20,890 nt of DNA from Flavobacteriaceae bacterium (lineage in GTDB: Bacteria; Bacteroidota; Bacteroidia; Flavobacteriales; Flavobacteriaceae), in contig JABAYZ010000180.1 in the NCBI GenBank assembly GCA_018608735.1, positions 2,609 to 23,498 on the forward strand, read 5' to 3'. Below are positions 7,385 through 15,188 of the stretch, one piece after another; positions within the stretch are counted from its first letter, which is position 1, and the number at the start of each line of letters is the position of its first letter. Made by a program: the position numbers and the translations under genes. The notes below the pieces were generated by a model. That model did no database searches. It saw nothing but the letters and a program-made list of their open reading frames with translations, and was not told where the DNA came from.

Positions 7385-8749
7385 TCAATGTGGTTGAGAC
7401 ACTTTGTTTTTAAGGGGTTCAAAATCTAAACCGCCATAGCTTCCTGAGCTCATCAATAGTACTGTTTTATGCACATATTCCAAAGCCATTAAATACGCTT
7501 TGAAAAGTGTAGGATCTGTAAAAATAATCAAATCGTTGCGGTCAAAAGCATTCTCTATTTGGACCTTACTAACCGATTCTAATTGTTTTATTTCCACAGC
7601 ATGTGGCGAATAAAAAACCACGGCCTTATCAGCGGCGTCTAATGTGTTTTTATAATGGTCCAGAAAGTCTGCATTTAAACTACTATACGTATGAAGCTCT
7701 AAACACGCCACAAGTTCACGATCTGGATATTGTGATTTTACGGCTTCGGTAGTAGCTTTGACCTTACTAGGAGAATGTGCAAAATCTTTATAGACCACAC
7801 AACTTGAGTTTTCTGCTACTTTTTCCAAACGCTTACTCGCCCCAGAAAAACTTGAAATTGCCTCATAAAAATCATCTTGATCCACCCCCATTTGTTGGCA
7901 AATCCATTTGGAACCTGCAAGGTTATTTAAATTATGAGCGCCAAATATCTCAAGTGGAAGAGGCCCTTCTTCGGTATTCAAATATGAAACGCCATCCACT
8001 ATCGTATGTTCAGGGGTTTGGTATGGAAATTTTCGAATTTGATTTTCGCTTTGTTCAACGATAGTTTGTACATTACTATCTTCTGTATTGTAGGAAATAC
8101 TCCCCCCAACAGTGATACTCTCTACAAATATTTTAAACTGTTCAAGATAGTTTTCAAATGTTGGAAACACATTGATATGATCCCAAGCAATCCCACTCAA
8201 TAGCGCAATATTTGGCTGGTATAAATGAAACTTTGGCCGACGGTCAATTGGTGAACTTAAATATTCATCGCCCTCAAGTACAATAAAATCGGCATCATCC
8301 GTAAGTTTCACCATAACATCAAAACCGTCTAATTGTGCACCGACCATATAATCGACATCAATATCGTGATAATTTAAAACGTGTAATATCATGGCAGTAA
8401 TGGTTGTTTTTCCATGGCTACCCCCAATTACCACACGAGTTTTGTGTTTAGATTGCTCGTACAAAAACTCAGGATATGAATATATTTTCAGTCCCAGTTC
8501 TTGAGCTTTTAAAAGCTCAGGATTGTCCTGTTTGGCATGCATTCCAAGTACTACTGCATCTAGGGTATTCGTGATTTTTTCAGCAAACCAACCAAAGTTA
8601 GTTGGCAAAAGTCCTGCAGAATTTAATCGGGATTTGGAAGGCTCAAAAATAGTGTCATCACTACCTGTGACGTGCAGCCCTTTATTGTGAAGCGCCAATG
8701 CCAAATTGTGCATCGCTGCACCTCCTATAGCAATAAAATGTACATTCAT
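7385..8749 (-). CDS. mpl: Mpl-type Mur ligase: UDP-MurNAc:tripeptide recycling ligase
   Basis: This 454-residue Mur ligase joins recovered L-Ala-gamma-D-Glu-meso-diaminopimelate to UDP-MurNAc in peptidoglycan recycling if it is a true Mpl. Residues 1-100 form the nucleotide-sugar domain, starting HFIAIGGAAMHNLALAL, where MurC would read GIGGIGMSG. The central ATPase domain has the P-loop GGSHGKTT (109-116), EGDEY (159-163), WDH (189-191) and AHNLNN. The ligand-binding C-terminal domain contains DFAHSPSKVKATTEA. EGDEY and the DFAHSP block separate Mpl from MurC, which normally also lies in the dcw cluster rather than here. Length is typical. The expected context of other recycling enzymes is missing. 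A weak promoter-like box lies in the 47 bases before it. Confidence 0.88.
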   Translation of the reverse strand: MNVHFIAIGGAAMHNLALALHNKGLHVTGSDDTIFEPSKSRLNSAGLLPTNFGWFAEKITNTLDAVVLGMHAKQDNPELLKAQELGLKIYSYPEFLYEQSKHKTRVVIGGSHGKTTITAMILHVLNYHDIDVDYMVGAQLDGFDVMVKLTDDADFIVLEGDEYLSSPIDRRPKFHLYQPNIALLSGIAWDHINVFPTFENYLEQFKIFVESITVGGSISYNTEDSNVQTIVEQSENQIRKFPYQTPEHTIVDGVSYLNTEEGPLPLEIFGAHNLNNLAGSKWICQQMGVDQDDFYEAISSFSGASKRLEKVAENSSCVVYKDFAHSPSKVKATTEAVKSQYPDRELVACLELHTYSSLNADFLDHYKNTLDAADKAVVFYSPHAVEIKQLESVSKVQIENAFDRNDLIIFTDPTLFKAYLMALEYVHKTVLLMSSGSYGGLDFEPLKNKVSQPH

Positions 8750-8768
8750 ACTGAAAGTTTAAGAGAAG

Positions 8769-8776
8769 TAAAGATA
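8769..8776 (-). promoter_or_regulatory. Possible weak promoter element before mpl
   Basis: On the minus strand TATCTTTA differs from TAnnTTTG only in the final base and lies 19 bases before the mpl ATG, inside the largest gap (47 bases) of the minus-strand run. It could give an internal promoter for mpl and the genes after it. There is no clear -33 element, so this is a weak call. Confidence 0.25.
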
Positions 8777-8796
8777 CGGAATGAGCTTAAGTTTTC

Positions 8797-9711
8797 TTAA
8801 GGCTTTAGCAATAAAATTAATTGCTGTTCTTTCAATGCAGCGGCAAAATCGGGTTTCAAAAGAAGTGCTTGTTTGATAGATGACAGTGCTTTAGAACTAT
8901 TATTCTGAAGTTTAAAAAGCTGTGCTTGAATTAAGTAAGCCTCCTCCAAAGGTTCGTTGTCTTTTGAAGAAATAGTATCGATATAGGTTTGTATATACTG
9001 CAGACCAATACCAAGTTTTGTGTTGTGCAAAACACAAGCAGTCGCTATTAGAAAATGTAATGAATTGGTATGCATATTCAGGTGAGCAGAATGTGACAAT
9101 TCAGGTTGAAAACACGCCAATTCATTTAGAGTACCTAAGGCTTTTTTATAATACGCCTTGGAGGTTTCGTCTTTTCCAGAGTTTTTAAAAACATACGCTT
9201 TTGCAAAATAACCATTGGACTCCGAAAGCTCCTCCAATTGATCCGCATAAACCAGTGCCTTTTTATAGCTCCCCCCTAAAAAACTTGGCAACTGTGTGTA
9301 CAACTCCACCAATGCCCATCGAACATTTACATGGGTTGGATCAAGTTCTGCCGCTTTGAAGAAAGCTGTTTTTACTCTCGAAATTTGACCGATTCCACTT
9401 AGTTTACGCTCCTCTTTAGCCAATTTCCCTAGGACACCTCCATACTTGTAATGATAGTTCGCATTATTGGGATCAAGGTCTAGAAGTTGTTCGTAATAGG
9501 CAACCGCATTACTCCAGTTACTTTGTAATCCATAGGCATCACCCATCAATTCTATTAGCACTACGTCTTGAGGAGTTTTGGATAAATAAAGCTCTAGTTT
9601 TTGAATAGCTTTATCATAAGTTTTCGCTAAAAATAAAGTCTCAAATTCTTGAGTATAGTTTTGACCTATTAAGAAAAATGGGCACAACAAAATCAGTACG
9701 AAATTTTTCAT
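8797..9711 (-). CDS. Exported tetratricopeptide-repeat protein
   Basis: This 304-residue protein has an N-terminal signal peptide (MKNFVLILLCPFFLIGQ) and helical TPR-like repeats. The clearest repeats are around residues 18-85 (LFLAKTYDKAIQKLELYL, then the WSNAVAYYEQLLDLDPNNANYHYKYG unit), about 118-160 and 260-300 (EEAYLIQAQLF..., LLLKPDFAAAL). TPR arrays bind proteins, so this is likely a periplasmic scaffold, but its partner is unknown. The cysteine in the signal peptide is preceded by Leu and so does not make a good lipobox. It follows obgE by 12 bases, a link that may be transcriptional only. Confidence 0.82.
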   Translation of the reverse strand: MKNFVLILLCPFFLIGQNYTQEFETLFLAKTYDKAIQKLELYLSKTPQDVVLIELMGDAYGLQSNWSNAVAYYEQLLDLDPNNANYHYKYGGVLGKLAKEERKLSGIGQISRVKTAFFKAAELDPTHVNVRWALVELYTQLPSFLGGSYKKALVYADQLEELSESNGYFAKAYVFKNSGKDETSKAYYKKALGTLNELACFQPELSHSAHLNMHTNSLHFLIATACVLHNTKLGIGLQYIQTYIDTISSKDNEPLEEAYLIQAQLFKLQNNSSKALSSIKQALLLKPDFAAALKEQQLILLLKP

Positions 9712-9723
9712 GCCTAAAGTTTT

Positions 9724-10722
9724 TTATCGGTTTAACATCGCCCACAAACTGTCCTTAAGTTGAACAATACCCGTTTGAGCTACAGAAGAAATAAACAAGT
9801 AATCGATAGGTAATTCGCCATCCAATTCTTGAGTGAGTTCTGCCTTTAATTCATCGTCGAGCATATCACTTTTAGAGATTGCGATTAAGCGTTCTTTATC
9901 GAGCATTTCTGGATTATAGCGTCGCAACTCATCTAACAAAATATCATATTGTTTTTTAACATTATCGGCATCTGCCGGAATTAAAAACAACAAAATAGAG
10001 TTCCGTTCAATGTGACGTAAAAAGTAATGCCCCAGGCCTTTTCCTTCTGCTGCACCCTCAATAATCCCAGGAATGTCCGCCATCACAAACGACTGATAAT
10101 CTCTGTATTCTACAATACCTAAATTTGGTTTTAAGGTGGTGAATTCATAATCGGCAATTTTTGGTTTAGCAGAAGTGATCACTGATAATAATGTTGATTT
10201 TCCAGCATTTGGAAATCCAACTAAACCTACATCTGCTAAAATTTTCAGCTCAATAGTTACATATTTCTCAACCATTGGAAGTCCAGGCTGAGCGTATCGT
10301 GGTGTTTGATTTGTTGATGATCTAAAATGCCAATTCCCTAAACCGCCTTTACCGCCTTCACAAAGAATAACCTCTTGTTGGTTTTCTGTGATTTCAAAAA
10401 GAACTTCGTTGGTGTCCGTGTCACGAAGAACCGTTCCTAACGGAACCTCAACGTATACGTCTTCTCCATCAGCGCCAGTACTACGACTTTTGCTGCCTGA
10501 CCCCCCATGACCAGCTCTAAAATGACGTTTAAATTTCAAGTGGTGTAGGGTCCAAAGATGTTCATTACCTCGAACAATAACATGACCTCCACGTCCACCA
10601 TCACCACCATCAGGGCCTCCTTTAGTGATAAATTTCTCGCGATGAAGGTGAACAGATCCTTTTCCTCCATTTCCAGAGCAAGCAAACATTTTTACATAAT
10701 CTACAAAATTACCTTCTGTCAT
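9724..10722 (-). CDS. obgE: GTPase Obg/CgtA, short form
   Basis: Obg is an essential ribosome-associated GTPase that takes part in 50S subunit assembly and stress control. Residues 1-158 form the glycine-rich Obg fold (GNGGKGSVHLHREK, GGPDGGDGGRGGHVIV, GGKGGLGN). The G domain follows: G1 GFPNAGKS at 169-176, the switch I threonines at 195-196, G3 DIPG at 216-219, G4 SKSD at 283-286 (Ser for the usual Asn) and G5 SS at 312-313. The protein ends at residue 332, straight after the G domain, so the variable C-terminal domain of E. coli and Bacillus Obg is absent, as is usual for short Obg forms. It follows adk by 15 bases. Confidence 0.96.
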   Translation of the reverse strand: MTEGNFVDYVKMFACSGNGGKGSVHLHREKFITKGGPDGGDGGRGGHVIVRGNEHLWTLHHLKFKRHFRAGHGGSGSKSRSTGADGEDVYVEVPLGTVLRDTDTNEVLFEITENQQEVILCEGGKGGLGNWHFRSSTNQTPRYAQPGLPMVEKYVTIELKILADVGLVGFPNAGKSTLLSVITSAKPKIADYEFTTLKPNLGIVEYRDYQSFVMADIPGIIEGAAEGKGLGHYFLRHIERNSILLFLIPADADNVKKQYDILLDELRRYNPEMLDKERLIAISKSDMLDDELKAELTQELDGELPIDYLFISSVAQTGIVQLKDSLWAMLNR

Positions 10723-10737
10723 GTAATGCGTTTTAGT

Positions 10738-11310
10738 TTACAGTGTATTAATCACTGTATTTAATCGGACCGTGATGTCTTCTACAGACCCTACGCCATC
10801 CACGCCAAAATATTTATCCTTAGCCGAATAATAAGACTTTAGGATAGCTGTTTCGGCATAATATATTTTTATCCTATTGCGAACCACTGTATCATTGGCA
10901 TCATCAGGTCGTCCGCTTGTTTTTCCGCGTTTGAGAAGGCGTTTTACCAAAACTTCATCATCAACCTCCAAAGCAATCATGGCACTTATTTCCGTTTGAT
11001 GCGATTTCAAAAGTACATCTAAAGCCTCTGCTTGTAGTACATTTCGAGGAAATCCATCAAAAATAAATCCATTTGAATCCAAGTTTTTAGCCACTTCTGC
11101 ACTCAGCATATCAATCGTTACTTGATCTGGTACCAGCGCCCCTTTGTCCATAAAAGATTTCGCTAGTTTTCCTAAATCTGTTTCATTTTTTATGTTAAAA
11201 CGAAACACATCTCCTGTCGAAATATGAATAAGATCATAGGTTTCTTTTAGAAAAGCAGCCTGAGTACCTTTTCCTGCACCTGGAGGGCCAAATAATACTA
11301 AATTTTTCAT
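10738..11310 (-). CDS. adk: Adenylate kinase, short-LID form
   Basis: Adenylate kinase converts ATP plus AMP to two ADP and keeps cellular adenylate energy charge in balance. The 190-residue protein has the P-loop GPPGAGKGTQ (8-17), the AMP-binding STGD (31-34), FDGFPRN (84-90) and the Arg-containing RGKTSGRPDD segment (128-137). The LID region is the short type, without the zinc-binding cysteines or long insert of the 214-residue enzymes. Start and length fit the family. It is the first gene of the minus-strand run and has its own promoter and a palindrome-rich leader. Confidence 0.96.
   Translation of the reverse strand: MKNLVLFGPPGAGKGTQAAFLKETYDLIHISTGDVFRFNIKNETDLGKLAKSFMDKGALVPDQVTIDMLSAEVAKNLDSNGFIFDGFPRNVLQAEALDVLLKSHQTEISAMIALEVDDEVLVKRLLKRGKTSGRPDDANDTVVRNRIKIYYAETAILKSYYSAKDKYFGVDGVGSVEDITVRLNTVINTL
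10739..10759 (-). other. Perfect inverted repeat at the 3' end of adk
   Basis: TACAGTG (10739-10745) and CACTGTA (10753-10759) are perfect 7-base arms around a 7-base AT loop. The repeat covers the last codons and stop of adk and lies 16 bases before the obgE start. No T-tract follows on the minus strand, so it is not a normal terminator; it could be an mRNA hairpin that affects processing or stability between adk and obgE. Confidence 0.5.
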
Positions 11311-11313
11311 TCG

Positions 11314-11332
11314 TAATTTAAACTTTAAATTA
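11314..11332. repeat. Perfect 19-base palindrome next to the adk start
   Basis: TAATTTAAA, one central base, and TTTAAATTA form 9-base arms with no mismatch. The site lies three bases before the adk start codon, within the adk leader. It consists almost only of A and T. It could be a regulator site, or an mRNA hairpin over the translation start region. Confidence 0.55.
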
Positions 11333-11351
11333 TTGACTTCTTTAAAGAGCC

Positions 11352-11366
11352 TTAGTTATTAACTAA
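11352..11366. promoter_or_regulatory. 15-base palindrome, candidate operator in the adk leader
   Basis: TTAGTTA-T-TAACTAA is a perfect inverted repeat with a one-base centre. It lies about 10 bases downstream of the adk -7 box, so just after the expected transcription start, a common place for a repressor site. Its core GTTATTAAC recurs as the reverse complement GTTAATAAC at 16025-16033. The binding protein is unknown. Confidence 0.4.
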
Positions 11367-11376
11367 AATCAAGATG

Positions 11377-11384
11377 CAAATATA
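11377..11384 (-). promoter_or_regulatory. Bacteroidota -7 promoter element for adk
   Basis: The minus strand reads TATATTTG, a full TAnnTTTG match followed by C. It lies 66 bases before the adk start and gives an ordinary leader of roughly 60 bases. The -33 region is not clear. Confidence 0.6.
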
Positions 11385-11449
11385 CGCAATTGTAAAGGTT
11401 TTGATTCCTTTTGATGGCCGATTTTAGTGTCCAATTTCATTTTTAAGTG

Positions 11450-11457
11450 TATTTTTG
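11450..11457 (+). promoter_or_regulatory. Bacteroidota -7 promoter element for purK
   Basis: TATTTTTG matches TAnnTTTG and lies 38 bases before the purK ATG, giving a leader of about 33 bases. It diverges from the adk box, with 65 bases between the two. I see no purine riboswitch fold; the leader is too short for one. Confidence 0.6.
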
Positions 11458-11495
11458 TACTGAATTTATAAAAATCGTTCAAGAAAATCTTAATA

Positions 11496-12650
11496 ATGGA
11501 GTATTTTTCATCACACTTCAAACTTGGTATATTAGGCGGAGGTCAGCTCGGGAAAATGCTCTTATACACGACCCGAAAATTTGACATTCATACCTGTGTT
11601 TTAGACCCTAGCGAAGAAGCCCCTAGCAAACTAGCTTGTAATGATTTTTTTCAAGGCGACTTGATGGATTATGACACCGTTTACAATTTTGGAAAAAAAG
11701 TAAACACCCTCACCATCGAAATTGAAAACGTTAATATCAAAGCCTTAAAAGCACTTGAAAAAGAAGGGATTACTGTACTTCCCTCTTCAAAAACGTTAGA
11801 AACGATTCAAAATAAGGCAACACAAAAGTTGTTTTACATCGATCATAATTTACCAACTGCACCCTTCAAAAGGTTTGCATTTACAAAAGAAATATATACC
11901 GCTATAGAGCATGACAGTATTGCGTTTCCTTTTGTTTGGAAATGTGCTCAATTCGGTTATGATGGTACTGGAGTGAAAATTGTACGATCAATCGATGATT
12001 TAAAAAACTTACCAAATGTAGAGTGTATTGCGGAAGACCTTGTTCCATTTAAAAGTGAATTAGCCGTAATTGTGGCTAGAAACGAATCTGGAGATGTGAA
12101 AGTATATCCCGTTGTAGAAATGGAATTTCATCCGGAAGCAAATCAGGTTGAATATGTATTATGTCCTGCAAGAATTTCTAAAGACATTGCCAACAAAGCA
12201 AAAGCAATCGCCCTAAGAACCTCCGAAGCGTTTGCCCATGTAGGATTGTTGGCTGTAGAATTATTTTTGACACAGGACGATAACATTATCATAAACGAAG
12301 TTGCACCTCGTCCCCACAATTCAGGACATCAAACTATTGAAACAAGCTATACATCCCAATTTGAACAACATATAAGAGCGATTTTAGGGCTCCCAATGGG
12401 AAGCACCGAAAATAAATTAAGTGGTGTGATGGTTAATTTGGTAGGTGCCGAAGGTCACACAGGAGAAGTTGTCTATGAAAATATAGAAAAAATCATGGAA
12501 ATGAAGGGTGTAACACCCCATATTTATGGTAAAAAACAAACGCGGCCTTTTCGTAAAATGGGACATGTTACCATCGTTCATTCTAATATCGAAAATGCAA
12601 GAGCAATTGCTCAAGAAGTAAAACAGTCAATCAAAGTAATAAGTAAATAA
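11496..12650 (+). CDS. purK: N5-carboxyaminoimidazole ribonucleotide synthase PurK
   Basis: PurK makes N5-CAIR from AIR, bicarbonate and ATP in de novo purine synthesis. The 384-residue ATP-grasp protein has the N-terminal LGILGGGQLGKML motif at 10-22. The central ATP-grasp part includes FPFVWKCAQFGYDGTGVKI, EDLVPFKSELAVIVAR and VEMEFHPEANQVEYV. The metal- and substrate-binding end has NEVAPRPHNSGHQTIE. Length is normal. One base separates its stop codon from purE, whose enzyme uses the unstable PurK product at once. The start gives MEYFSSHFKLGI, a usual short lead before the first beta strand. Confidence 0.96.
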   Translation: MEYFSSHFKLGILGGGQLGKMLLYTTRKFDIHTCVLDPSEEAPSKLACNDFFQGDLMDYDTVYNFGKKVNTLTIEIENVNIKALKALEKEGITVLPSSKTLETIQNKATQKLFYIDHNLPTAPFKRFAFTKEIYTAIEHDSIAFPFVWKCAQFGYDGTGVKIVRSIDDLKNLPNVECIAEDLVPFKSELAVIVARNESGDVKVYPVVEMEFHPEANQVEYVLCPARISKDIANKAKAIALRTSEAFAHVGLLAVELFLTQDDNIIINEVAPRPHNSGHQTIETSYTSQFEQHIRAILGLPMGSTENKLSGVMVNLVGAEGHTGEVVYENIEKIMEMKGVTPHIYGKKQTRPFRKMGHVTIVHSNIENARAIAQEVKQSIKVISK

Positions 12651-12651
12651 T

Positions 12652-13137
12652 ATGGCACAAGTAGGAATTATTATGGGAAGCGACAGCGATATGCCTGTCA
12701 TGAAAGAAGCAATCGCAATTTTAGAAGGGTTTGATATACAAATTGAAGTAGATATTGTTTCTGCTCACCGAACTCCTGAAAAATTATTTGACTATGGATC
12801 AAACGCACATAAGCGCGGACTAAAAGTGATCATAGCCGGAGCAGGCGGTGCAGCACATTTACCAGGAATGATTGCTTCTCTAAGCCCACTCCCTGTAATT
12901 GGCGTACCTGTAAAGTCTAGCAATTCGATTGACGGCTGGGACTCTATATTATCAATATTGCAAATGCCTGGCGGGGTACCTGTAGCTACAGTAGCGCTTA
13001 ATGGTGCTAAAAATGCTGGGATATTGGCCGCACAAATAATTGGAGCTGCGGACACCTGTGTTTTAGATAAAGTTTTAATTTATAAAGAAGGGTTAAAAGC
13101 AAAAGTTTTAGATGCCTCCAAAAACATCAAATCATAA
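12652..13137 (+). CDS. purE: N5-carboxyaminoimidazole ribonucleotide mutase PurE
   Basis: PurE moves the carboxyl group of N5-CAIR to carbon 4, giving CAIR for purine synthesis. This 161-residue class I PurE has the substrate loops GSDSDMPVM (9-17), SAHRTP (37-42, with the catalytic His) and AGAGGAAHLPGM (62-73), then IDGWDSILSILQMPGGVPVA. The adjacent PurK fits a class I, two-enzyme route rather than the AIR carboxylase form. The start codon lies one base after the purK stop. Confidence 0.97.
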   Translation: MAQVGIIMGSDSDMPVMKEAIAILEGFDIQIEVDIVSAHRTPEKLFDYGSNAHKRGLKVIIAGAGGAAHLPGMIASLSPLPVIGVPVKSSNSIDGWDSILSILQMPGGVPVATVALNGAKNAGILAAQIIGAADTCVLDKVLIYKEGLKAKVLDASKNIKS

Positions 13138-13157
13138 ATTCCCCCTAAATAATCCTC

Positions 13158-15188
13158 ATGAGCATACTTGATACGCGTTTTGAAACGCCTTATAATACTG
13201 CACCATTTTCACAACTTGAAACAGCAGCATTTTTACCCGCTTTCAAAAAAGCTATTGAAAGTGCTAAAGCTGAAATTGATCTCATTGTTAAAAACAAGGC
13301 ATTAGCTTCTTTTGAGAATACGATAGAAGCATTGGAATATACTGGAGAACAACTCGATCGAATTTCAAGTATTTTCTTTAACTTGAATGCCGCAGAAACC
13401 AACGATACGATTCAAAAAATAGCGCAAGACGTTTCGCCATTACTCACCGAGTTTTCAAATGATGTGGCTTTAAACACAGCACTTTTTGAACGTGTAAAAG
13501 CAGTGTATAACACTAGAGAATCGCTCTCATTAACAGAGGAACAAAAAACACTTTTAGATAAAAAATATAAAGGGTTTTCAAGAAACGGCGCCAACCTCAA
13601 TGCCGATCAAAAAAAAATACTTCGTGCAATTGACAAAGAACTAAGTCAACTTCAACTTACTTTTGGCGAGAATATTTTAGCGGAAACAAACCGCTATGAA
13701 CTATTATTAACTGAGCTCTCAGACTTGGACGGCCTACCAGAAGGGGCTATTGAAGCTGCCAAACAATTGGCCGAAGAAAAACATAAAAAAGGCTGGCTAA
13801 TCACTCTGGATTACCCAAGTTATATTCCTTTTATGACCTATGCCAAGAATAGAGTTTTACGACAAAAACTCGCCTTAGCATTTGGACAAAAAGGGTTCCA
13901 AAATGATGCCTTAGATAATCAAGATATTGTTTTAAAAATCACACAACTTCGCTACAAGAGAGCGCAGCTTTTAGGCTATCAAACCCATGCGCATTTTGTA
14001 CTAGAAGAACGGATGGCCAAAACACCTGAGACGGTAAAAACCTTTTTGGAAGACCTTTTATCAAAAGCATTGCCTGCGGCCAAAAAAGAGTTTAAAGAAC
14101 TCGAAGATTTTGCAAAAAAATTAGACAACATTGATCGTTTAGAAAAATGGGATAGTGCCTATTATTCTGAAAAACTAAAACAACAGCTTTTCAACTTTGA
14201 TGACGAACAACTAAAACCGTATTTCAAATTAGAAAATGTTATTGAAGGGGCTTTTGAAGTTGCTCAAAAACTATTTGGACTACAGTTTACTCAAACCAAC
14301 GAAATTGACGCCTATCACAAGGACGTACTGACGTATAAAGTTGAGGACTCAAAACAAGATCTAGTAGCTATTTTTTATGCCGATTTTTTTCCTAGAGCTG
14401 GTAAACGTAATGGCGCTTGGATGACGTCATATAAATCACAATACGTCAAAAACGGAATCAACGAAAGACCCCACGTATCAATTGTGTGTAATTTTACAAA
14501 ACCAACGTCCACAAAACCGTCTTTACTAACATTTAACGAAGTTACCACGCTTTTTCACGAGTTTGGACATGCGCTTCACGGGATGTTAGCAGATACAATT
14601 TACCCGAGTTTATCGGGGACAAGTGTAGCTTGGGATTTTGTAGAATTGCCGAGTCAAATTATGGAAAATTGGTGCTATGAAAAAGAGGCTTTAGCACTCT
14701 TTGCAAGACATTATGAAACGGCTGCTCCAATTCCAATGAATCTTATTGATAAAATCCGAGCAGCCTCTACATTTCAACAAGGCATGCAAACACTAAGACA
14801 GCTCAGTTTTGGGTTATTGGATATGAGTTGGCATGGTATAGATCCTTGCAATATCGTAGCTGTAAAGCAACATGAATCCGCAGCGTTTCAGGCCACACAA
14901 CTGTTTCCAGACGTGGCTGAAAACTGTATGTCCACAGCTTTTGCCCACATCTTTCAAGGGGGATACTCATCGGGGTATTACAGTTATAAATGGGCTGAAG
15001 TTTTAGACGCCGATGCTTTTGAATATTTTAAAGAAAATGATCTTTTTGACCCTAAAATTGCGGAGAGGTTTAAAACTCATGTATTAAGCAAAGGCGGTAC
15101 GCAAGACCCTTTAGAATTATATGTTAAATTTCGTGGACAAAAACCGAGAGCAGAAGCTTTACTCAGACGCTCAGGCCTTTTGAATTAG
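13158..15188 (+). CDS. M3 family zinc oligopeptidase (Dcp/PrlC-like)
   Basis: This 676-residue thimet-type metallopeptidase is close in length to E. coli oligopeptidase A and dipeptidyl carboxypeptidase Dcp. It should degrade short peptides in the cytoplasm, since no signal peptide is present. The zinc site is complete: HEFGH at 467-471 (His467, catalytic Glu468, His471), with Glu496 in DFVELPSQ as third ligand. The conserved GYSSGYYSYKWAEVLDADAF block near the C-terminus supplies substrate-binding tyrosines. I cannot tell endopeptidase from dipeptidyl-carboxypeptidase activity. It begins 20 bases after purE and may share its transcript. Its 3' end overlaps the convergent UbiA-like gene by 18 bases. 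Confidence 0.93.
   Translation: MSILDTRFETPYNTAPFSQLETAAFLPAFKKAIESAKAEIDLIVKNKALASFENTIEALEYTGEQLDRISSIFFNLNAAETNDTIQKIAQDVSPLLTEFSNDVALNTALFERVKAVYNTRESLSLTEEQKTLLDKKYKGFSRNGANLNADQKKILRAIDKELSQLQLTFGENILAETNRYELLLTELSDLDGLPEGAIEAAKQLAEEKHKKGWLITLDYPSYIPFMTYAKNRVLRQKLALAFGQKGFQNDALDNQDIVLKITQLRYKRAQLLGYQTHAHFVLEERMAKTPETVKTFLEDLLSKALPAAKKEFKELEDFAKKLDNIDRLEKWDSAYYSEKLKQQLFNFDDEQLKPYFKLENVIEGAFEVAQKLFGLQFTQTNEIDAYHKDVLTYKVEDSKQDLVAIFYADFFPRAGKRNGAWMTSYKSQYVKNGINERPHVSIVCNFTKPTSTKPSLLTFNEVTTLFHEFGHALHGMLADTIYPSLSGTSVAWDFVELPSQIMENWCYEKEALALFARHYETAAPIPMNLIDKIRAASTFQQGMQTLRQLSFGLLDMSWHGIDPCNIVAVKQHESAAFQATQLFPDVAENCMSTAFAHIFQGGYSSGYYSYKWAEVLDADAFEYFKENDLFDPKIAERFKTHVLSKGGTQDPLELYVKFRGQKPRAEALLRRSGLLN

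Noticed and set aside
7385..8749. MurC (UDP-MurNAc:L-alanine ligase) as the identity of the Mur ligase
   Set aside because: The EGDEY and DFAHSP blocks and the location outside a division/cell-wall cluster fit Mpl better.
8786..8801. CTTAAG-TTTT-CTTAAG inverted repeat at the TPR/mpl boundary, considered as a terminator
   Set aside because: The stem is only six AT-rich pairs with no T-tract on the minus strand, so it is too weak to call a terminator.
9724..10722. obgE as a truncated pseudogene because the C-terminal domain is missing
   Set aside because: The Obg fold and the full G domain are intact, and the C-terminal domain is known to be variable and often absent.
12792..13055. 87-codon minus-strand open frame opposite purE
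   Set aside because: It is the mirror of the conserved Ala/Gly-rich PurE sequence, with no independent support.
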